Below are positions 52,947 to 59,585 of a stretch of 64,000 bases of DNA, piece after piece (the first letter of the stretch is position 1; each line of letters begins with the position of its first letter). Source of the stretch: CBDDFS01 sp965227255 (lineage in GTDB: Bacteria; Bacteroidota; Bacteroidia; Flavobacteriales_E; Vicingaceae); the NCBI GenBank assembly GCA_965227255.1, contig CBDDFS010000002.1, forward strand, positions 186,001 to 250,000, written 5' to 3'. The notes under the pieces were generated by a model. It had not been told where the DNA came from. It was given only the letters and a program-made list of their open reading frames with translations, and searched no databases. A program made the translations under genes and the position numbers.

Positions 52947-53270
52947 ATGAAAAATCTATACCTGACTCTCGCCATCATCGGATTCATTGCACCCAATGTT
53001 CTTGTCTTGATGGAATCCGTAGAAACCGGAAATATCCTTCTCTACGCTGATCCCATAGCAACATTCAGTGATATGTTTGCCAATCGCATTTCATCCATTT
53101 TTGCCATTGATCTTCTATTCGCCGTTATAGTATTTTTCATTTGGTCTTATAATGAATCGAAGAAACATCAGGTGAAAAACCTCTATCTTATTTGGATCCT
53201 TACCATGTTGTTCGGACTTGCCGGCGCATTTCCTTTATTCCTGTATGAACGACAAAAATCCTTAAAATGA
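52947..53270 (+). CDS. DUF2834 membrane protein
   Basis: A 107-residue protein with three hydrophobic helices: LYLTLAIIGFIAPNVLVLM, IFAIDLLFAVIVFFIWSY and LYLIWILTMLFGLAGAFPLF. The opening MKNLYLTLAIIGFIAPN and the closing FPLFLYERQ fit DUF2834, a small inner-membrane family without known function. Confidence 0.85.
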   Translation: MKNLYLTLAIIGFIAPNVLVLMESVETGNILLYADPIATFSDMFANRISSIFAIDLLFAVIVFFIWSYNESKKHQVKNLYLIWILTMLFGLAGAFPLFLYERQKSLK

Positions 53271-53332
53271 ATCTCTGATATTCAATATTTTAGATCAATG
53301 CCTTAGTATTTTCAAACCAAGAACACGCACTA

Positions 53333-54307
53333 TTGAAAGCATTCATCACAAAAAAATTCGGCCCACCTTCTGCCCTGAAAATCTCAGAAACTGAAGTGCC
53401 TGTCCCTCAGGACAAAGAAGTCCTGGTAAGAATCCTTACCACGGCCATCAACGATTGGGACTGGAGTATGGTACGGGGCAGACCAAAATTATATCGGCTT
53501 CTCTATGGACTTTTCAAACCGAAACACCCCATTCCGGGTATGGAGCTTTCAGGAATTGTTGAAAAAACTGGATCTGATGTAACAAATTTTAAGGAAGGCG
53601 ATGAAGTTTTCGGTGATACTTCAGATCATGGCTTTGGCAGTTTTGCAGAATACATATGTATACATCAGGATGCATTGATGAAAAAGCCAGATGAGATCAG
53701 TCATGCCGAGGCCACTGCAATTCCTCACGCAGCCATGTTGGCTTACCAATCGATGTTTGACATTACTCAGATCAAGAAAGGAATGAGAATCCTTATTAAC
53801 GGCGCGGGCGGTGGAGTTGGAGTCTTTGCTTTGCAGCTTGCGAAGCAGTTTGATTGCGAGGTAACCGGAGTAGACACCGGTGAGAAACTTAACATGATGA
53901 AAGAATTGGGTTTTGATCATGTCATTGATTATAAAACAACCGATTTTGCCTTGCAAAATGTTAAATACGATTTTATTCTGGATACAAAGACGAGCCGCTC
54001 ACCTTTCAGGCATGCGAAGGTCCTGAACAAGGACGGAATCTACATTATGGTTGGTGGAACGATTCCTAAAATTCTATCGCATCTTTTCTTTGGTAAAATG
54101 GCTGCGAGAAAAAACCGAAACATCATCAAAATTTTACCGCTGAAACCCATGAAAGGCATGGTCAACTTTATGAAAATGTATCGGGAAAAGAAATGCAAAT
54201 GCGTCATCGACGGACCTTATGAATTTGAAAAGATCCCTGAGCTTTTATCTTATTATGGGGAAGGAAGGCATAGTGGAAAGGTGGTGGTGAAGGTGGGTGA
54301 TGTTTGA
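53333..54307 (+). CDS. Medium-chain NAD(P)-dependent dehydrogenase/quinone reductase, copy 1
   Basis: A 324-residue MDR protein without the structural zinc site: KKFGPPSALKISETEVPVPQ, IPGMELSGIVEKTGSDV, GDEVFGD, the nucleotide-binding LINGAGGGVGVFALQLAKQF and KYDFILDTK. It reduces quinones, enals or ketones in most relatives. It begins with TTG 53333; the paralogue at 55458 begins with ATG at the same alignment place (MKAVIFKKYGPPSVL), which supports this start. Its last two codons and stop (GAT GTT TGA) are part of a GATGTTT repeat array. Confidence 0.88.
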   Translation: MKAFITKKFGPPSALKISETEVPVPQDKEVLVRILTTAINDWDWSMVRGRPKLYRLLYGLFKPKHPIPGMELSGIVEKTGSDVTNFKEGDEVFGDTSDHGFGSFAEYICIHQDALMKKPDEISHAEATAIPHAAMLAYQSMFDITQIKKGMRILINGAGGGVGVFALQLAKQFDCEVTGVDTGEKLNMMKELGFDHVIDYKTTDFALQNVKYDFILDTKTSRSPFRHAKVLNKDGIYIMVGGTIPKILSHLFFGKMAARKNRNIIKILPLKPMKGMVNFMKMYREKKCKCVIDGPYEFEKIPELLSYYGEGRHSGKVVVKVGDV

Positions 54308-54397
54308 TGTGGGATGTGCGATGTTTGGTGTTTCGTGTTTGGTGTGTGATGTTTGATGTGTGATGTTTTGGTGTTCGATGTTTGACTTTTGATTTAT
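54299..54397. repeat. Fourteen 7-base units from inside one gene to the next start
   Basis: Ten units of GATGTTT type in perfect register from 54299 (GATGTTT, GATGTGG, GATGTGC, GGTGTTT and so on) are followed, after one extra T, by four more to 54397. The array includes the stop codon of the MDR gene at one end and runs into the ATG of the next gene at the other. It is the only sequence between them. Confidence 0.9.
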
Positions 54398-54908
54398 GGG
54401 AGTTTTGGTAAAAGAGATAGTTCTGAAGAAACGAAATGGACTTTTCATGGGTGTCTTTACAGGTGTCTTTGTATTGTTCATCACTCTCATGATCGTAGTA
54501 ATGTTCTATGGTCTCTTGTTCGACAACCATGAAGGAGAGCGTATAGATGAATATCTCATGTTCATTTTTCCTCTATCTATCTTTTGGATACTCTTTGCCC
54601 AACTGTCTTTATGGAATTTGAAGGGCAGAAATGTAATTCGTCTCTATGAAGATCGCATCACTTTAAAAAATGCCGGAGCATTGATCCATATGAAAGAGAA
54701 GGAGTTCAAAATTGCAAAACCTCTTCGCGTTGAGTTGAGAGATATTCGCGATGATATGAACTGGACCATCCTATATGGCGTGGGCGGTGATAAACTCATC
54801 ATCAAAGGGTACGATGGACAAAAGAATTTTGGACAGGGCTTGAATACTGTTGAAGCCCAGGATATTGCAGATGAGATGAATGCCTTTATTTCTGAAAGGG
54901 CAGGGTGA
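54396..54908 (+). CDS. Small membrane protein with two helices, unknown
   Basis: A 170-residue protein. Hydrophobic helices lie at about 17-42 (GVFTGVFVLFITLMIVVMFY) and 52-72 (YLMFIFPLSIFWILFAQLSL). A cytoplasmic C-terminal domain of about 95 residues follows (NVIRLYEDRITLKNAGALIH, DKLIIKGYDGQKNFG), PH-like in its strand pattern. No named family is recognised. The start codon is joined to the end of a heptamer array and the stop lies in an octamer array, so its borders may have been remodelled. Confidence 0.65.
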   Translation: MGVLVKEIVLKKRNGLFMGVFTGVFVLFITLMIVVMFYGLLFDNHEGERIDEYLMFIFPLSIFWILFAQLSLWNLKGRNVIRLYEDRITLKNAGALIHMKEKEFKIAKPLRVELRDIRDDMNWTILYGVGGDKLIIKGYDGQKNFGQGLNTVEAQDIADEMNAFISERAG

Positions 54909-54952
54909 TTGGTTCATTTGTTTATTTGTTTATTGGTTTATTGGTTTTTGAA
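54905..54952. repeat. 8-base tandem array after a stop codon
   Basis: Six units in an 8-base register: GTGATTGG, TTCATTTG, TTTATTTG, TTTATTGG twice and TTTTTGAA. The TGA stop of the gene upstream (54906-54908) is inside the first unit. This is the only array found with period 8. Confidence 0.75.
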
Positions 54953-55027
54953 ATATTGGCATTCTGAAAGTTTTACCTTTAGAAGCTAAATGACTCTAAA
55001 CACCTAATCTTTTCAAAACTCATCAAT

Positions 55028-55396
55028 ATGCAAAACGCAATTCACTGGTTTGAAATTCCATGCGCGGACATCGAGCGTGCGAATTCATTTTATTCAGCCA
55101 TTCTTGGAGCTGAAATGCAAGTCATGGATGCCATGGGAATGAAAACTTCGTTCTTTCCTGCTGATCTTCAGAATGGGGTAGGTGGCTGCCTGATGCAGGG
55201 ACCGGGATATTCTCCTTCCAATACCGGATCAATCGTTTACCTGAACGGAGGTGAAGATCTTAGTTCAGCTCTTGACAAGGTTGAAGCTGCAGGTGGCAAG
55301 ATCATCCTTCCAAAAACTCAGATTCCTAATGGTGGTTTTATGGCACATTTTACAGATACTGAAGGGAATCGCATTGGACTTTATAGCAGAAAGTAA
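55028..55396 (+). CDS. VOC-family glyoxalase/bleomycin-resistance-like protein
   Basis: A 122-residue protein: MQNAIHWFEIPCADIERANS, FYSAILGAEMQVMDAMGM and KIILPKTQIPNGGFMAHFTD then TEGNRIGLYSR. This is the common VOC fold with a His and a Glu/Gln in metal positions. Many relatives have no known substrate. The stop codon is inside or next to a heptamer array that leads to the next gene. Confidence 0.9.
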   Translation: MQNAIHWFEIPCADIERANSFYSAILGAEMQVMDAMGMKTSFFPADLQNGVGGCLMQGPGYSPSNTGSIVYLNGGEDLSSALDKVEAAGGKIILPKTQIPNGGFMAHFTDTEGNRIGLYSRK

Positions 55397-55457
55397 AAAG
55401 TCAGAATTCAGAAGAAAAAAGTCAAAAGTGATTTCCGAATTCTAGAATCCGAATTCA
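55393..55457. repeat. 7-base array between a VOC and an MDR gene
   Basis: Nine units in register from 55393 to 55455 (GTAAAAA, GTCAGAA, TTCAGAA, GAAAAAA, GTCAAAA, GTGATTT, CCGAATT, CTAGAAT, CCGAATT). They start at the stop codon of the VOC gene and end three bases before the MDR start. Bases 55400-55428 are identical to the reverse complement of 16574-16602. Confidence 0.85.
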
Positions 55458-56429
55458 ATGAAAGCAGTCATCTTCAAAAAATACGGCCCGCCTTCTGTGC
55501 TTCAATACACGGACATCGAGAAGCCATCTCCGAAGAAAAACGAGGTTTTGTTGAAGGTTCGTGCGGCTTCTGTAACCATGGGCGACTGTGAACTTCGTGG
55601 CTCTTATCTTCGAATGCCCTGGTGGATATTTGTGCGGCTCATGATGGGGGTTTTCAAGCCGAGAGTTCAGACTCTGGGACAAGAAGTGGCAGGTGAAATT
55701 GTGGAGATAGGTTCAGATGTGAAGAACTGGAAAATCGGTGACCAGGTCTTTTGCGGCTGCGGAATGAATATGGGAGGTTATGCCGAATATGCCAGGATTC
55801 CCGAGCAGAACCTCTGTGAAAAACCGGAAATTATGAGTCTGTATGAAGCGGCTACAGTTCCAGTTGGAGGAACAAACTCTATGTTCTTTCTTGACAAAGT
55901 AACTATTGAAAAAGGGACCAAAATTCTTATCGTTGGCGCCGGTGGCAGCATTGGGACATTTGGTATTCAGTACGCATTGTCTAAAGGTGCGGTGGTTGAT
56001 TGTGTAGACAATTCACATAAGCTGGATATGCTCACCCAGCTCGGAGCAAGAACAGTAATTGATTTCACGAAGGAGGATTTCTGGAAGCGAGATGAAAAGT
56101 ATGATGTCATATTTGATGTCGCTGGTAAAACACCATTCCGACATATTCTGAAATGCCTTAAAAGAGAAGGAGTCATGTTAAATACCAATCCTGATTTCAG
56201 TGGACTCTTCTATGCATGGTGGGTGAGACTTACAAGTAAAAAACGAATTCTCACAGGTTTAGCCACAGACATGAGAGATGACCTTGAAAAGGTAAAGACC
56301 TTAATTGAAAAAGGAATTTTCAAATCTGTTATTGAGCGTGACTTCAAACTTGAAGAAGTTCAACAAGCACATGAGCATATCGAGGCCGGCAAAAAGCAAG
56401 GGAGTCTGGTGGTGAAGATTAACGATTAA
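55458..56429 (+). CDS. Medium-chain NAD(P)-dependent dehydrogenase/quinone reductase, copy 2
   Basis: A 323-residue MDR paralogue of 53333-54307. It shows MKAVIFKKYGPPSVLQYTDI, LGQEVAGEIVEIGSDV, GDQVFCG, the nucleotide-binding ILIVGAGGSIGTFGIQYALS and KYDVIFDVAGKTPFRH. The active-site zinc ligands of classical alcohol dehydrogenases are missing, so quinone or enal reduction is more likely. The end of the protein (KIND) and its TAA are encoded by the first two GATTAAC units of the following array. Confidence 0.88.
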   Translation: MKAVIFKKYGPPSVLQYTDIEKPSPKKNEVLLKVRAASVTMGDCELRGSYLRMPWWIFVRLMMGVFKPRVQTLGQEVAGEIVEIGSDVKNWKIGDQVFCGCGMNMGGYAEYARIPEQNLCEKPEIMSLYEAATVPVGGTNSMFFLDKVTIEKGTKILIVGAGGSIGTFGIQYALSKGAVVDCVDNSHKLDMLTQLGARTVIDFTKEDFWKRDEKYDVIFDVAGKTPFRHILKCLKREGVMLNTNPDFSGLFYAWWVRLTSKKRILTGLATDMRDDLEKVKTLIEKGIFKSVIERDFKLEEVQQAHEHIEAGKKQGSLVVKIND

Positions 56430-56472
56430 CGATTAACGATTAACGATTAACGATTAACGATTAACGATTAAC
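56417..56472. repeat. Eight perfect GATTAAC units
   Basis: Eight exact copies of GATTAAC. The stop codon of the MDR gene (56427-56429) lies in units 2-3, so a change of copy number further on would not alter the protein. The other side is 18 bases from the stop of tyrosine phenol-lyase. It is the purest array in the window and therefore the youngest or most active. Confidence 0.95.
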
Positions 56473-56489
56473 GAAATTGAGATTTTCTT

Positions 56490-57875
56490 TCAATTATTAA
56501 TTTCTTCAAATCTCGCCTGGAAGAATCTTAAGTATTCGGGCTCGTAGACCATTTTCAAACCACGAATTCTGTCTCTGTTTTCATATACCTCGGCAACAGA
56601 CTCCGCCACAACATCCATATGCGCCTGGGTGTATACTCTGCGTGGAATGGTCAGTCTGACCAGTTCAAGATTAGGATAATTATGTTCTCCCGTTTCTTTG
56701 TTTCTTCCTGCCGATACCACTCCCCTTTCCATTGTGCGCACTCCGCTGTTCACATAGATAGCCGCAGCCAAAGCCTGAGCCGGGAATTTATCCTGTTCCA
56801 CATGAGGAAGAAAATCCCTGGCATTCAAGAAAATTCCATGTGTTCCAATAGGCTTTACAATCGGAACTCCATATGACTGGATCTTCTCACCCAGGTAAAT
56901 AACCTGTCCGACACGAGCATGAATATGATAATCATTGAGCGACTCTTTTATACCTATGGCCATGGCCTCCATGTCTCTTCCTGCCAGTCCTCCATAGGTG
57001 TGCAGTCCTTCGTAAACAACGACCATGTTTCTGGCCTTATCATAAATGTCCTTATCCCGCACTGCAAGGAAGCCGCCGATATTCACAAGGGCGTCTTTCT
57101 TTGCGCTCATTGTAGCTCCATCGGTAAGGTCACATATTTCCCGCACAATCTGTGAAATAGGTCTGTTTTGATGACCCTCTTCTTTTTGCTGAATGAAATA
57201 TGCATTTTCAGCCACGCGAGTCATATCGTGAATGATCTTGATGCCATACTTATTGGTCAATTCTCTTAATTCCCGCAGATTTTTAAGCGATATTGGTTGA
57301 CCGCCAGCCATATTTACGGTCGTAGCCATTGAAACATAAGGTATGTTCTCCGCACCAACTTCCGCAATCAATTTTTCAAGTTTTTCCAGATCAAAATCTC
57401 CCTTGAATTCATACTCATTTTCCGGGTCGTGCGCCTCATCTATGATGCAGTCGACAAATTTTCCACCAGCCAGTTCCTGATGAAGCTTCGTAGTGGTGAA
57501 ATACATATTGCCCGGAATGAAATCGCCCTTTTTAATCATTATGGTCGACAAAATGTGCTCCGCACCCCTGCCCTGATGAGTGGGCACCAGATAAGGATAT
57601 CCATAGTGTTCTCTTATCGCTTCTTCCAGATGATAGAAATTTTCACTGCCCGCGTATGATTCATCACCCAGCATCATTCCAGCCCATTGCCTGTCACTCA
57701 TTGCAGATGTTCCGCTGTCTGTCAAAAGATCTATATAAACATCTTTTGACTTCAATAAAAATGTATTGAATCCCGCTTCCTGAATTGCCCTTCTTCGATA
57801 TGATTCTGTGGTAACTTCCACTGGTTCTACCATCTTTATTTTGTAAGGCTCTGCCCATGACTTATGTGTGATCAT
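56490..57875 (-). CDS. tpl: Tyrosine phenol-lyase (beta-tyrosinase)
   Basis: A 461-residue PLP enzyme of the tryptophanase/tyrosine phenol-lyase family. It breaks tyrosine to phenol, pyruvate and ammonia. With an offset of +3, all key residues of the Citrobacter enzyme as I recall it are present: Tyr74 (DESYAGS), Thr127 (NMYFTTTK), PLP Lys260 (MSAKKDA), Arg384 (VRTMERG) and Phe451 (LRFFQARF). Tryptophanases have Asp and His at the Thr127 and Phe451 positions and lack the Arg, so this is the tyrosine-specific type. No tyrosine transporter or regulator lies next to it. ATG 57875 is close behind a good promoter. Confidence 0.9.
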   Translation of the reverse strand: MITHKSWAEPYKIKMVEPVEVTTESYRRRAIQEAGFNTFLLKSKDVYIDLLTDSGTSAMSDRQWAGMMLGDESYAGSENFYHLEEAIREHYGYPYLVPTHQGRGAEHILSTIMIKKGDFIPGNMYFTTTKLHQELAGGKFVDCIIDEAHDPENEYEFKGDFDLEKLEKLIAEVGAENIPYVSMATTVNMAGGQPISLKNLRELRELTNKYGIKIIHDMTRVAENAYFIQQKEEGHQNRPISQIVREICDLTDGATMSAKKDALVNIGGFLAVRDKDIYDKARNMVVVYEGLHTYGGLAGRDMEAMAIGIKESLNDYHIHARVGQVIYLGEKIQSYGVPIVKPIGTHGIFLNARDFLPHVEQDKFPAQALAAAIYVNSGVRTMERGVVSAGRNKETGEHNYPNLELVRLTIPRRVYTQAHMDVVAESVAEVYENRDRIRGLKMVYEPEYLRFFQARFEEINN

Positions 57876-57894
57876 ACTCTCCTAAATTTTCACA

Positions 57895-57902
57895 CAAATG
57901 TA
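57895..57902 (-). promoter_or_regulatory. Promoter -7 box of tyrosine phenol-lyase with flanking repeats
   Basis: The minus strand reads TACATTTG, exact TAnnTTTG, 20 bases before the ATG. TTTTCACA occurs twice on the + strand (57887-57894, 57903-57910), one on each side of the box. TTTCA-CA-TGAAA (57904-57915) is a dyad. These could be regulator sites. Confidence 0.5.
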
Positions 57903-58038
57903 TTTTCACATGAAACGGAAAGGCAGGAGCTACTTCAGTTCAGGAATTGATTTTTATCAGGGCAATGCTTTTAATTGTGTGACCACTTTAACTGATATTG
58001 CATTATTTTAGATTCAAAGATTTGCCTTCACCATTGTT

Positions 58039-59022
58039 TTGAAAAGAGCCTTCACATTTTGCCTTGTTCTTTGCCTCGGGTTCTCAACCTGTACTTGCCA
58101 GAGTGTTTGCGATAGCCTTGACTTACTAAAAAATAAATTCTATGGTTTCGACCCTGAAAGCCTGAACAATGAAGAAAAGGAATTGAAATCAAAAGAACTA
58201 GATCAATTCTGGCAATTCGTTCAAAGAAATCAAAGTGAGGCATTGACCTGCCTGTCGGATCAAATTCAATCAGAATATGAGGATGGTTATTTCCTTTTTG
58301 ATGCTTCTTCACTCCTGCTAAGATTGGACACAGGAAAAATATTTCGAAAAGCTGTTATGAACGGCCTTGAAAGATCCAATACAGATAAAATTCACCTCGA
58401 GACTTACTTTCAGATTATTCTTTATTTATCCGGCGAAGGCGAAGATGTTCGGCTGCTTGCGAGAAAATATTTGCTGTCACCAGATCCAAGTATTTTTCTG
58501 AGTATGCATTTTTTTACTTTGAACAGAACCTATGCCGGTGTCATGATATATGGTCTCATGAACGATGATATCGCTACCAAGGAACTCAAAGACATTCTGG
58601 TTTCAGATGCCCCCTACTACTCCAAACATTCGGCAAGTTTTATTTTATTCTATCAAAATACGGATGAAGGAAATCTATTTCTAGACTCAATTAAAAGCAC
58701 GGAAGTACTTGAAGACTCTACGCTAGAGGGTCTTGATTACGTAACCCAATTATACACGAAGATTCCGGAAGAAACCAGCCTTTATTCCAGACAAGATCTT
58801 TTGCAGAAAATATCATGGCTTCCCTATAATTTCGAAAAAGAATGGTTTGGTATTAGCGGGGATGACTCTTTTCTTTATTCAGCTTATAAAAACCTATTAA
58901 TTGAAGACATTGAAATAGTTCGTGAAGCCAGATACAAAACAATTTACGCTCCATCTGACGAGGCATTATATGAATACCTGGCGACTACAAGAGTCCTTTT
59001 TTTGGTGAAGGCTAAGAAATGA
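58039..59022 (+). CDS. Exported protein of unknown function, possible lipoprotein
   Basis: A 327-residue product starting at TTG 58039. Its N-terminus (MKRAFTFCLVLCLGFSTCTC) looks like a lipoprotein signal with Cys at about 18. The body is rich in acidic and Leu-containing helices (LHLETYFQIILYLSGEGEDV when read loosely; SGEGEDVRLLARKYLLSPDP). No named family or catalytic motif is seen. A HEAT-like helical repeat is possible. It stands alone between the tyrosine phenol-lyase promoter and the convergent RDD gene. Confidence 0.6.
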   Translation: MKRAFTFCLVLCLGFSTCTCQSVCDSLDLLKNKFYGFDPESLNNEEKELKSKELDQFWQFVQRNQSEALTCLSDQIQSEYEDGYFLFDASSLLLRLDTGKIFRKAVMNGLERSNTDKIHLETYFQIILYLSGEGEDVRLLARKYLLSPDPSIFLSMHFFTLNRTYAGVMIYGLMNDDIATKELKDILVSDAPYYSKHSASFILFYQNTDEGNLFLDSIKSTEVLEDSTLEGLDYVTQLYTKIPEETSLYSRQDLLQKISWLPYNFEKEWFGISGDDSFLYSAYKNLLIEDIEIVREARYKTIYAPSDEALYEYLATTRVLFLVKAKK

Positions 59023-59045
59023 AATACCTATATCTGAAAATAGGA

Positions 59046-59585
59046 TTATGACTCTTGATTCATTTCTTCTTTCATCACCAGAACACAAACAGACCCGGCC
59101 ATAAAATCATGAAAAGCACGCCTTTTGTCGTTGGTTAGCATTGTCACGACTTCCAAAATAAACCATGCCTGTCCGACAAATGGCAATAGGCCTCCCAATG
59201 CCTCTTCTTCAATGGTCATGGTATATCGTTGATAATGGACTATGTTTATTATAACCAAAATCAGCGCTACAATTTGCAGGCCCGCGTATACACTGTCTCG
59301 CATTATTGCTTGTTTCAAGGTGAGAAGTTTTTCCTCCGAAACATCAACTACCTTCACTCCCATCATCTTTTTGCCAATTGTCTGACCTCTTGTCCAATGA
59401 AAGTAAATCGAATACACAAAGAAAGCGCTGTAGGAAATAATCAGCCAAGGAAAGATCAGAAATCCATCCACTCCTCTTTTCATGAAAAAATCAATGATGC
59501 CAAAAGGAAGAAAAATAAGACCATCAATAAAACCGGCGAAAAATCGATGCCAGAATGTGTCGTACTTATTTACAGGTCTGCTCAT
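59046..59585 (-). CDS. RDD family membrane protein
   Basis: A 179-residue protein with the RDD pattern: RFFAGFIDGLIFLPFGIIDF (Arg and Asp in helix 1), HWTRGQTIGKKMMGVKVVD and KQAIMRDSVYAGLQIVALIL. Three to four membrane helices are present. RDD proteins are small inner-membrane proteins of mostly unknown function, some linked to ion exchange. The ATG overlaps the metG stop by four bases, so it is translated from the metG message. Confidence 0.9.
   Translation of the reverse strand: MSRPVNKYDTFWHRFFAGFIDGLIFLPFGIIDFFMKRGVDGFLIFPWLIISYSAFFVYSIYFHWTRGQTIGKKMMGVKVVDVSEEKLLTLKQAIMRDSVYAGLQIVALILVIINIVHYQRYTMTIEEEALGGLLPFVGQAWFILEVVTMLTNDKRRAFHDFMAGSVCVLVMKEEMNQES

Noticed and set aside
54204..54530. 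Minus-strand reading frames rich in His, Thr, Lys and Asn across the 54.3 kb array
   Set aside because: They are the translation of the GATGTTT heptamers on the reverse strand, overlap two real genes and have no family-like sequence.
16462..56472. Possible CRISPR arrays
   Set aside because: Units are only 7-8 bases with no spacers, and no cas genes are present.
56490..57875. Tryptophanase annotation for the 56.5 kb gene
   Set aside because: Thr127, Arg384 and Phe451 follow the tyrosine phenol-lyase pattern, whereas tryptophanase has Asp, a non-Arg residue and His at these places.
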